Of a stretch of DNA of 64,000 nucleotides, positions 43,499 through 51,021 are shown piece after piece. The first letter of the stretch is position 1; each line of letters opens with the position of its first letter. The position numbers and the translations under genes are program-made. Below the pieces are notes generated by a model. That model was given only the letters and a program-made list of their open reading frames with translations, had not been told where the DNA came from and did no database searches. The stretch comes from Streptomyces sp. SPB162 (GTDB lineage: Bacteria; Actinomycetota; Actinomycetes; Streptomycetales; Streptomycetaceae). Where the stretch lies: assembly GCF_029504575.1 (NCBI RefSeq), contig NZ_JAQFII010000001.1:954501-1018500 (forward strand), given 5' to 3'.

Positions 43499-43906
43499 GT
43501 GGACTTCAGTGCTGTTCCACTACCCGGCGACTTCACCATCGGGAAGACGTTCAACTTCGAGGCTGGCCACCGGCTTCCCGGGCTGCCGGACGAGCACAAG
43601 TGCTCGCGCCAGCACGGGCACAGCTACGAGGTCGAGGTCATCCTCACCGCACCCTCGCTGGAGGAGCCCGGCTTCGTCGCGGACTTCGGGGCGCTCGCTC
43701 CGTTCAAAGAGTTCCTGAACACCGAACTCGACCATCACAACCTGCACGAGATTCTTCCCTGCGAGCCGACCTCGGAGCGCCTGGCCCAGTTCCTGGCCGG
43801 GTGGTTCATCCAGAACCTTCAGCCCGCCATCCCTGGCCGCCTGGTCGCCGTTCTGGTCCGCGAGACCCAGAGCAGCTGGGCCCGCTTCGATGTGGAGGGA
43901 CGGTGA
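43499..43906 (+). CDS. queD: 6-carboxy-tetrahydropterin synthase QueD
   Basis: 135 residues from GTG 43499, 7 nt after GGAGGAAAT. Zinc and catalytic residues are seen: FNFEAGHRLPG, KCSRQHGHSYEVEV (Cys and His-x-His), VADFGALAPFKEFL, LDHHNLHEI and PTSERLAQFL, with a final glutamate in RETQSS. It converts dihydroneopterin triphosphate to 6-carboxy-5,6,7,8-tetrahydropterin. It is the first gene of queD-queE-folE and is coupled to queE by a GTGA overlap. Confidence 0.92.
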   Translation: MDFSAVPLPGDFTIGKTFNFEAGHRLPGLPDEHKCSRQHGHSYEVEVILTAPSLEEPGFVADFGALAPFKEFLNTELDHHNLHEILPCEPTSERLAQFLAGWFIQNLQPAIPGRLVAVLVRETQSSWARFDVEGR

Positions 43907-44649
43907 CCGCATCCGAGACGATCACCGACGAACCGACGGCTGCCGAAGGCGAATCCCGCCTGATCGTCGCGGAGTGCTTCGGCGTCGAGATGCCGACCTT
44001 CCAGGGCGAGGGACCGAGCTGCGGACACCCGGCGCTGTTCATCCGCCTGTCCCGGTGCAATCTCACCTGCGCGAAATGCGACACGAAGTACACCTGGGAC
44101 TGGTCCCGGTTCGATCCGCGCAAGGAGTCGGCGAAGCGGTCCGTGGCGGACCTGGTGGCCTGGGCCGCGTCCTCGCCGGTCGGGCTGGTCGTGATCACCG
44201 GCGGCGAACCGTTGATCCAGCAGGCGCGGCTGGTGCCTCTCGTGCGGGGGCTGACAGCAGCCGGCAAGCGGATCGAGTTCGAGACAAACGGCACCATCGC
44301 GCCCACTCCCGAGCTGGTGGCCGACGGGGTCCGGTTCAACGTCTCGCCCAAGCTTGCCAGCTTCGGCGTGAAGGAGACCAAGAGCATCGTGCCAGCCGCG
44401 CTGGAGGCGTTTGTGGCCTCCGGGCGGGCGGCGTTCAAGTTCGTCGCTTCCACGGTGGCCGACCTCGACCGGATCGCCGAGCTGACCGACACTTACCGGC
44501 TCGCGCCGGTGTGGGTGATGCCGGAGGGCACCACCCCCGACGTGATCACCGCGACCACGCGGGTCCTCGCGGACGCGGTCGCGGCCCGGCACTGGCACTT
44601 CACCACCCGGCTTCACGTGTTGGCCTTCGCGGACGCCCGAGGCCGCTGA
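43903..44649 (+). CDS. queE: 7-carboxy-7-deazaguanine synthase QueE (radical SAM)
   Basis: 248 residues. The radical SAM motif is SRCNLTCAKCDTKYTW (CX3CX2C). The preceding PTFQGEGPSCGHPALFIRL and VVITGGEPLIQQ are QueE hallmarks. It rearranges 6-carboxy-tetrahydropterin to 7-carboxy-7-deazaguanine (CDG) with loss of ammonia. It needs a [4Fe-4S] cluster, SAM and Mg2+. The gene sits between queD and folE. No queC gene follows in the window, so CDG may be the end base of this pathway. Confidence 0.92.
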   Translation: MTASETITDEPTAAEGESRLIVAECFGVEMPTFQGEGPSCGHPALFIRLSRCNLTCAKCDTKYTWDWSRFDPRKESAKRSVADLVAWAASSPVGLVVITGGEPLIQQARLVPLVRGLTAAGKRIEFETNGTIAPTPELVADGVRFNVSPKLASFGVKETKSIVPAALEAFVASGRAAFKFVASTVADLDRIAELTDTYRLAPVWVMPEGTTPDVITATTRVLADAVAARHWHFTTRLHVLAFADARGR

Positions 44650-44705
44650 CCGCACGCGCCACCATGCCCCATCCGTTCCCCAGTCCCCGGAAACGAGAGA
44701 CGCCC

Positions 44706-45335
44706 ATGACGACCTCTATCGCCAGCCCTGCGGCGGCGCCGACCGCCGCCGTCCCCGGGCCCGCTGCGGTCATCGACACCAGCCGGGTCGCCGGCCTGAT
44801 CCACCAGCTCTTGGTCGAGCTGGGCGAGGACCCCGCCCGCGAGGGGTTGACCGGCACCCCGGACCGCGTGGCGGCCTGGTGGAACGCCTTCCTGTCCCCG
44901 GACGGCGCCGCAACGGCCACTTGCTTCACCGAGTCCCAGTTGGGCGGTCAGCTGGTCATCGTGGGCGGCATGAGCGTGTGGTCGCTCTGCGAGCACCACA
45001 TGCTGCCCATGAACTTGCAGGTCACGGCCGGATACGTGCCGGACGGCGAGGTGGTGGGCCTGTCGAAGTTCGGGCGGATCGCCCAGCATTTCGCCGGCCG
45101 ACTGCAGGTCCAGGAACGCTTCACCCGCCAGGTCGCCGAATACCTCAACGGCGTGATCGGACACGAGAACATCGCCGTCGCCGTGCGCGGCGTGCACCTG
45201 TGCATGAGCATGCGGGGCGTACGGATGGAGGAGGCCCGCACCACCACGGTGCACTCGGGCGGGCGCTTCGGCACTGATCCCGTCCTTTCCCAGCAGTTCC
45301 TCACCCTCACGACCGGCCTGTGGGGGGCGCCGTGA
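44706..45335 (+). CDS. folE: GTP cyclohydrolase I (FolE)
   Basis: 209 residues. The active site and zinc ligands are visible: VWSLCEHHMLPMNLQVTAGY (Cys and His), VVGLSKFGRIAQHFAGRLQV, QERFTRQVAEYLN and GVHLCMSMRGVRMEEARTTT. It makes 7,8-dihydroneopterin triphosphate from GTP. A second folE beside queD/queE, rather than with folP/folK, indicates a dedicated supply for 7-deazaguanine synthesis. Its stop overlaps the next gene (GTGA). Confidence 0.92.
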   Translation: MTTSIASPAAAPTAAVPGPAAVIDTSRVAGLIHQLLVELGEDPAREGLTGTPDRVAAWWNAFLSPDGAATATCFTESQLGGQLVIVGGMSVWSLCEHHMLPMNLQVTAGYVPDGEVVGLSKFGRIAQHFAGRLQVQERFTRQVAEYLNGVIGHENIAVAVRGVHLCMSMRGVRMEEARTTTVHSGGRFGTDPVLSQQFLTLTTGLWGAP

Positions 45336-46159
45336 TCACCACTGCGGGAATCGACGTCTCCGTCATCGCTCCGCCTGCCTACCTGGAGAACTTCGTCGCC
45401 CAGGAGCCGGCCCGCGTCCACCACGTGGCCGCCCAGCACGTGCTGTCCGACGAGATCTACCGGGCCTTCTTCGCTCGCGAGGCCGAGCGAGGCGCCGAGA
45501 TCATCGTCGACAACGGGCTCTTCGACCTCGGCTACGCCCTGCCGGCGGAGCGCCTCGTCGAAGCCGCGCTCGCGGTGTCCGCGAGGGAGATCATCCTGCC
45601 GGACGTCATGTGGGACGGGGCCGCGACCTTGAAGGCGAGCGAGAAGGCCGCGCGCGAGATCCGGGAGCTGTCCGGCGACGCATTCCGGCTGTGCGCGGTC
45701 CTGCACGCCGCGGACGACGACGAGTGGCTGCGCACCTACGACGCCTTCGTGACCAGCGACTGGGCCGGGGCCATCGCTCTGCCGGCCTCGCGTCGACCGG
45801 ATCCCGACGAGCAGCTGTGCCGCACCCGCTGGTTGGCAACTGCCTATCTGCAGGATCGCGGCCTGGTCGACGATCTGCTCATCTACCGGCTGCTCGGTCT
45901 GGGCCGGACCGGGCACCTGGAACTGATCGAGCAGCGCGAGCACGAGTGGATCTCCTCCGTGGACGGCGCAGCCCCGGTCATCCTCGGTGCGATGGGCATC
46001 GCCTTGCTGCCCGAAGGCCCGTACGCGAAGCCCTCCACGCCCCGCATCGAGAAGCTCGGCCCGATCCCCGAAGACCGGTTCGACCTAATCCGGAAGAACA
46101 TCTCCGTGGTCCGCGCGGCGGCCGGCAGCACCGTGACGATCGCCGAGGAGCACCGATGA
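45332..46159 (+). CDS. TGT/DpdA-like TIM-barrel protein (7-deazaguanine transglycosylase-like)
   Basis: 275 residues from GTG 45332. The pattern VHHVAAQHVLSDEIYRAFF, GAEIIVDNGLFDLGY, LPAERLVEAALAVSAREIIL and LPDVMWDGAATLK resembles the short tRNA-guanine-transglycosylase/DpdA-like proteins of actinobacteria and actinophages. In DpdA, TIM-barrel enzymes swap guanine in DNA for a 7-deazaguanine base; in TGT they act on tRNA. The candidate catalytic aspartates are in VDNG and LPDV. The zinc-binding C-terminal cysteines of TGT are absent. It overlaps folE and the next gene by 4 nt each. The assignment is by pattern and context and needs a profile search. Confidence 0.55.
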   Translation: MITTAGIDVSVIAPPAYLENFVAQEPARVHHVAAQHVLSDEIYRAFFAREAERGAEIIVDNGLFDLGYALPAERLVEAALAVSAREIILPDVMWDGAATLKASEKAAREIRELSGDAFRLCAVLHAADDDEWLRTYDAFVTSDWAGAIALPASRRPDPDEQLCRTRWLATAYLQDRGLVDDLLIYRLLGLGRTGHLELIEQREHEWISSVDGAAPVILGAMGIALLPEGPYAKPSTPRIEKLGPIPEDRFDLIRKNISVVRAAAGSTVTIAEEHR

Positions 46160-47235
46160 CCCCCTTACTCGCCGACCCCGCCCCCGGACTCCTGCGCGCC
46201 GCCCCGATCGAGCCGGCCGGGCACACCATGACCCACGCGAGGCTGCTGCGCTACCTGGAGATCAAGGTCCACCACCTCATCCAGGACCAGGACTGGGACA
46301 GCATCCGCGTCATCGGCGGCTACGACCGCACGGCGGTGGTCTCCCGGTACGAGAAGACCGGGAAGCTGTTCAACATCGAACGGCCCACCGCAGAGATCCA
46401 CGGCCGTGACCTCATCGTCAAGGCGTTCCCCGGAGCCGACTACGTCCAGCACTACGCCCTGATCATCGCCACGTACCTGGCCATGACCGGCCGCCCCGCT
46501 GGCACCGTCACCTATCAGCCGCCCGAGCAGGAGGAGTGCCGAGCGGCGCTCGACGCGCTCGACCTGGAACTGGACGGCGACCTGGTGATCGTCGGCTGGG
46601 GCCTTCAGTACCTCGCTCCCGAGAACGGAGTGTGGACGCGCGGACCCGGCTACGCGTGGCAGCGCATCGAAGTCGCCGACCGTCGCGTGGTCTACCTCGG
46701 GTTCCTCCACAGCATCTGGGGAGACGTGGCCGGACGGGTCGTCGCGCGCCTTGCCGAACTCGGCGCAGGCGATGTCGTCTACGTCGGCAAGGTCGGCTCG
46801 CTGACCCCCGGTGTCGAACCGAACGCCTGGCTGGCGACCGGCAACACCAGCCTGGTACGCGGGGCGATGGTGAGCTGGGACGACTTCTTCGGCGACTACG
46901 CCGCCGCCCACGAAGGGGTGCGCAGCGGCCTGCACGTCTCCTCCCCGTCGATCCTGCTGGAGAACCGCGACTGGCTGGCCCAGCACACCGCCTCGTACGC
47001 CTTCGTCGACCCGGAGATCGGCCCCATGGGGGCGGCGGCTCGCCAGGCGGGGATCAGATTCGGCTACCTCCACGTCATTTCCAACAACCTCGCCACCCAT
47101 TATCCCGCCGACCTGTCCAATGAGCGTCACAGCGACGTCCTGCGCCAGCGCGCCGTCCTGGTGGACCGCATCCGCACCATCATCACCGGCCGCCTGAGCG
47201 CCAGCCCGACCCACCCCCTGGGAGAAACCCGATGA
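46156..47235 (+). CDS. Nucleoside-phosphorylase-like protein
   Basis: 359 residues. The second half has the PNP/UDP-phosphorylase fold features: DLVIVGWGLQYLAPENG, DVVYVGKVGSLTPGVEPN, SLVRGAMVSWDDFFGDYAAA, ASYAFVDPEIGPMGAAARQA and YLHVISNNLATHYPADLSNE. The FVDPEIGPMG segment stands where phosphorylases carry the ribose-contacting glutamate. The first 120 residues (LLRYLEIKVHHLIQDQDWDS) are not recognised. It could transfer or release a 7-deazaguanine base from a nucleoside. It is coupled to both neighbours by ATGA overlaps. Confidence 0.6.
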   Translation: MTPLLADPAPGLLRAAPIEPAGHTMTHARLLRYLEIKVHHLIQDQDWDSIRVIGGYDRTAVVSRYEKTGKLFNIERPTAEIHGRDLIVKAFPGADYVQHYALIIATYLAMTGRPAGTVTYQPPEQEECRAALDALDLELDGDLVIVGWGLQYLAPENGVWTRGPGYAWQRIEVADRRVVYLGFLHSIWGDVAGRVVARLAELGAGDVVYVGKVGSLTPGVEPNAWLATGNTSLVRGAMVSWDDFFGDYAAAHEGVRSGLHVSSPSILLENRDWLAQHTASYAFVDPEIGPMGAAARQAGIRFGYLHVISNNLATHYPADLSNERHSDVLRQRAVLVDRIRTIITGRLSASPTHPLGETR

Positions 47236-47924
47236 CGGCGAACACGCCGGCCACCACCGCAGCCGGGAAGCTGATCACCTTCGTCGGCGGTGACGGGGCC
47301 GGCAAGTCCACCCTCGCCGCCCGCCTGCACCAGGCCCTCAACGACGTCGGCCACACGGCAGTCCTCATCGGCAAGCACAGCACCGACGTCCCCCAGGACC
47401 CGGAGCTGTCCGGCTACCTCGACCGCCTCAACGAGCTGGTCTTCCGGCGCGACGCCGGCGTCGCCCAGGCATGCGGCGACCACTACTGGCTGCTTGCCCT
47501 GGCTTCCTGGCACACCCTGCAGGACCGGCTCGTCATCCAGCCGGCCCTCGCCGCGGGCACCTACGTGATCCTCGACAACGCGCACCACAAGATCCTCGCC
47601 CGGTACGCGGTCAACCCCGAGGTCTCCCCCCACCTGTGCGAGCAGGTCTTCGCGCATCTGACAAAGCCGGACCTGGTGTTCTTCCTGAACATCGGTGCCC
47701 GCGAGGCTCTCGTCCGCAAGGGCTCGTTCACTTCCCTGGAAGCCGGCCACGCCGGCGGCGGTGACGAGGACTTCATCCGCTACCAGGACGCCGTCCTGGA
47801 CCAGATGCGCGAACAGGCGCAGCGCGGCGCCTGGTTGACGCTGGACGTCGCCCAGCTGGACCGCGACCAGGTCTTCAAGGCCGCCGCCGCTGCCCTGGCC
47901 GACCGTCTGCACCTGACCGTCTGA
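47232..47924 (+). CDS. Thymidylate-kinase-like (deoxy)nucleoside/nucleotide kinase
   Basis: 230 residues. The P-loop ITFVGGDGAGKSTLAARLHQ is like TMK. The DRY-type segment is replaced by YVILDNAHHKILARYAV, and the lid region is LVFFLNIGAREALVRKGSF. It belongs to the P-loop TMK-like kinases but is not a housekeeping thymidylate kinase. Within this operon, phosphorylation of a 7-deazaguanine nucleoside or its monophosphate is a reasonable inference. It starts in an ATGA overlap with the phosphorylase-like gene. Confidence 0.7.
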   Translation: MTANTPATTAAGKLITFVGGDGAGKSTLAARLHQALNDVGHTAVLIGKHSTDVPQDPELSGYLDRLNELVFRRDAGVAQACGDHYWLLALASWHTLQDRLVIQPALAAGTYVILDNAHHKILARYAVNPEVSPHLCEQVFAHLTKPDLVFFLNIGAREALVRKGSFTSLEAGHAGGGDEDFIRYQDAVLDQMREQAQRGAWLTLDVAQLDRDQVFKAAAAALADRLHLTV

Positions 47925-47958
47925 CCCAGCCCCGATCCCGATCGACAAGGAACGCACC

Positions 47959-48888
47959 ATGGACCAGGCCCTGCCCGCTAGCGGGACATTCGTCTGCCAC
48001 GGCATCACCTGGGCGAGCGGAGACCCCCGTCTTCTGCTTGCCCCCGTGACCGGCGGACCGCTCGTCTACGCCCCGGTCACGGGCAGGCGCCTGGGTTACC
48101 AGGTGAGCGGTACCGGCCGGTGGTGCACCGGCCGGTACCGGTTCGCCGACCGCGTCCGCGTCGAGGCGGTCGCCTGCCCTGACCGGGCCCCAGCCGAGGC
48201 CGGCGGACAGTGCGCGGCCTGCGCCGGGCGGGACGACTTCCGCTTCGCCCACCGGTTCCACTCCGGCGGGCACGTTCCCGACGCCCTGGCGGCGTACATG
48301 GCCCAGCCGCACTGGCTGTACCTGGCGACGTTCGCCGACGGCACCACCAAGATCGGCACCGCGGCCGAACCCCGTAAGCGCTCCCGCCTCGACGAGCAGG
48401 GCGCGCTGATCGCCACCTACCTCGCCCACAGTGCTGACGGCCGCGCCGTGCGGTTCCTGGAGGAGGCCCTCGCCCGCCGCCTCGGCCTGACGCAGACCGT
48501 GCGAGCCGCGGCCAAGCTGGCGGCCCTGGCCGAGCTGCGCGACCTCGCCCCGGCCCGCGCCGCCCACCAGCAGCACCTCGCCCGCGCCACCGAGGCCCTG
48601 AGCGGCCTGAACGTCCCGGCCACGCCGGAGCCGTGGACGCCGCCGGGCGAGGGCGACCTACTACGGACGCCGGAGGCCGGGCGCGCCTTGTACCCGCACG
48701 ACCCGCGCTCCGGTGAGCACGGGCTGACGGTGCTCTCCTGCCTCGGCTCCCAGGTCCTCGCCACCCTCGACGGCGACGGTGAACAACTGCCCTACCTGCT
48801 CGACCTCGGCGCCCTCAAGGGCCGGCGCATCGTCCTCGGCGCACAGTTCTCTTCACCGCCCGCCGCCGTACAGTCCGCGCTCTTTTGA
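47959..48888 (+). CDS. DUF2797 protein
   Basis: 309 residues. A zinc-ribbon-like cysteine pair (GGQCAACAGRDDFRFAHRF) precedes the DUF2797 core HWLYLATFADGTTKIGTA, KRSRLDEQGALIATYLAHSA, VRFLEEALARRLGLT. DUF2797 is a small-zinc-domain family with a GIY-YIG-like WLYLA...TKIG arrangement, which may indicate a nuclease-derived fold; no function is established. It lies 34 nt after the kinase gene and is followed by a hairpin. Confidence 0.68.
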   Translation: MDQALPASGTFVCHGITWASGDPRLLLAPVTGGPLVYAPVTGRRLGYQVSGTGRWCTGRYRFADRVRVEAVACPDRAPAEAGGQCAACAGRDDFRFAHRFHSGGHVPDALAAYMAQPHWLYLATFADGTTKIGTAAEPRKRSRLDEQGALIATYLAHSADGRAVRFLEEALARRLGLTQTVRAAAKLAALAELRDLAPARAAHQQHLARATEALSGLNVPATPEPWTPPGEGDLLRTPEAGRALYPHDPRSGEHGLTVLSCLGSQVLATLDGDGEQLPYLLDLGALKGRRIVLGAQFSSPPAAVQSALF

Positions 48889-48900
48889 CCCTGACCGAAC

Positions 48901-48921
48901 GCCCGGCCTGCACTGCCGGGC
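48901..48921 (+). terminator. Hairpin between DUF2797 and methyltransferase genes
   Basis: GCCCGGC-ctgcact-GCCGGGC: a perfect 7-bp stem with a 7-nt loop, 12 nt after the DUF2797 stop. It may attenuate expression of the downstream genes. Confidence 0.55.
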
Positions 48922-48948
48922 CGCCCTGAGAAGCGAGGCCACAGCAAC

Positions 48949-49794
48949 ATGGGACCCCAGGACGCCCTCCTCGGCTGGGACGAGGACACCAACGCCGAGG
49001 CGTACCACGCCTTCACCCGCGCCCACCCCATGTACGACGCGACCAGCCGCGACCTCGCACGCCGAGGCCATCTGGCCAACGCCAGCCTGGTGGTCGACCT
49101 GTGCGGCGGCGCCGGCGCGACCGCCCGCGCGATCCTCGACCTCATCCCGGCCCACGCCAGGGTCGTCTCCATCGACAACGCCGCCGCGATGCAGCGTGTC
49201 GGCCGCCGCACCCTGACCGACGCCCGCCTGACCTGGATCACTTCCCCGGCCGAACGGCTCGCCGACCACCTCCACGCCGAAACCGCCGATGCTGTGGTGT
49301 GCAACTCCGCTATCTGGAAGACCGATACCGCCGCAGTATTCGCGGCCGTCGCTCACATCCTGCGCCCAGGTGGGCACTTCGTCTTCAACATCGGCGGCGG
49401 CTTCGCCGGCGTCCTGCACCCCGACGAACTGTCCGCCCGCACCGGGCCTTCCCTGAACGCCCTCATCCGTCAAGTCGCCGCTGAGGGCCACGGATACACC
49501 CCGCCGCCGAACGACCCGGACGGGCCGCCGAAGCTGCCGCTGAAGACGGTCACCGAGCAGCTGTCAGCAGCCGGACTGGCGGTCGTCGGCAGTGAGGTCA
49601 CCGCCCAGCACAGCACCATGGCCGAGAAGAAGGCGTGGCTGTCCATCCCCGTCTTCGCGCGGCCTGAGGGCGACTTCACCCACGCCCAGCGGATGCAGAT
49701 CCTCGACGCCGCCTACGCCATGACCACCCCCGGTGCCCCAGCCGTGACGAGCTGGCTCGTCGTCGTCGCCCAACGGCCGGAGGCCGCCGCATGA
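48949..49794 (+). CDS. SAM-dependent methyltransferase
   Basis: 281 residues. Class I Rossmann motifs: VVDLCGGAGATARAILDLIP (motif I, about residues 46-65), RVVSIDNAAAM (motif II), DAVVCNSAIWKTD and ILRPGGHFVFNIGG (motif IV/V region). It has about 80 extra C-terminal residues, without recognisable domains. The substrate is unknown; by context it may methylate the nucleoside made by the upstream enzymes. Its stop overlaps the NUDIX gene (ATGA). Confidence 0.8.
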   Translation: MGPQDALLGWDEDTNAEAYHAFTRAHPMYDATSRDLARRGHLANASLVVDLCGGAGATARAILDLIPAHARVVSIDNAAAMQRVGRRTLTDARLTWITSPAERLADHLHAETADAVVCNSAIWKTDTAAVFAAVAHILRPGGHFVFNIGGGFAGVLHPDELSARTGPSLNALIRQVAAEGHGYTPPPNDPDGPPKLPLKTVTEQLSAAGLAVVGSEVTAQHSTMAEKKAWLSIPVFARPEGDFTHAQRMQILDAAYAMTTPGAPAVTSWLVVVAQRPEAAA

Positions 49795-50336
49795 CTCCGG
49801 CCGCCCTGGCTCTCGGCGGCGGGGCCCGCCTCTGTGACCACGCAAGCGTTGGGGTACTGATCTCCTCTCCGAGCGGCCTGCTGGTGTTCGAGCGGGCGAC
49901 TCCTCCGGCCGGAATCGCCCTGGTCGCCGGCCACGTCGACGAGCATGGCGGCCCCGAGCAGGCAGCCCGCGAGGAGGTCACCGAAGAGGTCGGTCTCAAC
50001 GTCGCCCACCTGCACCTGTTGCTGGATCAGTGGCGGCCCAACCGCTGCCGCCTCACGCCCAGCGGTCCGGTCGGCCACCACTGGTGGATCTTCCAGGCCG
50101 AGGTTTCCGGGTCGCTGTGCCCCTCGCCCCGGGAGGTCCGCGCCCCTCGGTGGATCCGCCCCGATCAGCTGCAGCAGCACGCGCTGCGGACCGCCGCGTA
50201 CGCCAACGGGTGCCTGGACCGTGAAGAGTTCGAGCGCGAACCCGGCCTGGAGCCGGTGTGGTGCCGTTTCCTGCACGACCTTAAGCTCGTCACCCTGCCC
50301 TCGGCCGACCTCGACCGGATCGAGGCCGCCCTGTGA
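49791..50336 (+). CDS. NUDIX hydrolase, degenerate box
   Basis: 181 residues. The NUDIX helix reads GHVDEHGGPEQAAREEVTEE with VGL following. Two key positions differ from Gx5Ex7REUXEEXGU: the Glu after Gx5 is Gly, and the Arg is Glu. The EE pair that binds metal is kept, so activity is possible but may be altered. HHWWIFQAEVSGSL and RAPRWIRPDQLQQHAL follow. NUDIX enzymes hydrolyse nucleoside diphosphates linked to another group. It overlaps the methyltransferase gene by 4 nt and is convergent with the next NUDIX gene. Confidence 0.75.
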   Translation: MTPAALALGGGARLCDHASVGVLISSPSGLLVFERATPPAGIALVAGHVDEHGGPEQAAREEVTEEVGLNVAHLHLLLDQWRPNRCRLTPSGPVGHHWWIFQAEVSGSLCPSPREVRAPRWIRPDQLQQHALRTAAYANGCLDREEFEREPGLEPVWCRFLHDLKLVTLPSADLDRIEAAL

Positions 50337-50351
50337 ACGGCGGCCAGGGTC

Positions 50352-50888
50352 CTACCTCAGCGGGAGCCGGCCGGCCGCAAGGCGGCGAGCGTGCGCACGG
50401 ATCCGCTCGCGGTCCTCGGGGAAGACGCTGTCCCAGCTCGTGTCCAGACGGAACCATGCCGCCGGCTGGTTCTGCTCTCCGGCGAGCGGTACGTCGCGTC
50501 CGACGACCGCGGCGTAGGACAGGCCCAGCGTCGGAGACCAGTCGGCCCGGTAGGAACGCACCGCCACGGCTGCGGGCTCGGGCAGCAGCTCGCTGCGCAG
50601 GCCGGCCTCCTCCAGCAGCTCTCGTGCCGCCGCCGCACGCGGTGCCTCGCCCGGCTCCACCTTGCCACCGGGCGGCACCCATCCGCGCACGCGGTGCTTG
50701 ACCAGCAGGACGTGCTCGAAAGCAGGGTCGGTGACCCACACCTCGGCCGCCAGCGGCTCCATCGGATACCGACGGGCTTCCTCCAGCCAGGCCCGTGCAC
50801 CGTCGAACTCCCATGCGGCGAGGCGGGCATCCGCAACAGCCTCGTCCAAGATCACCTGACCGACTTCACCATGACTCACCCGCCCCAC
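50352..50888 (-). CDS. NUDIX hydrolase, canonical box
   Basis: 178 residues. The canonical NUDIX box is GGKVEPGEAPRAAAARELLE with EAGL following. VWVTDPAFEHVLLVKHRVRG precedes it, and the C-terminus is FRLDTSWDSVFPEDRERIRA. It is on the opposite strand to the queD operon, separated from it by 15 nt, with its own promoter. It may hydrolyse nucleotides related to the pathway. Confidence 0.82.
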   Translation of the reverse strand: MGRVSHGEVGQVILDEAVADARLAAWEFDGARAWLEEARRYPMEPLAAEVWVTDPAFEHVLLVKHRVRGWVPPGGKVEPGEAPRAAAARELLEEAGLRSELLPEPAAVAVRSYRADWSPTLGLSYAAVVGRDVPLAGEQNQPAAWFRLDTSWDSVFPEDRERIRAHARRLAAGRLPLR

Positions 50889-51021
50889 CCTAGGCCGACG
50901 AACCGCCCGGACGTCACATCGACGACCAGGCAGCCATCCGGGGATGCCCGGCCGACCCGGTAGCCCCTTCGGGCTGCAGGGCGATCACCCATGGTGCCCG
51001 CTTCACACGAAGGAGACCAGC

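Noticed and set aside
44706..45335. Folate-pathway folE
   Set aside because: No folP, folB or folK is nearby; the gene is embedded between queE and the TGT-like gene, so a folate role is not the best reading.
47232..47924. Housekeeping thymidylate kinase (tmk)
   Set aside because: The DRY-type segment is replaced and the operon context is not DNA replication, so a dedicated TMK-like kinase is the safer call.
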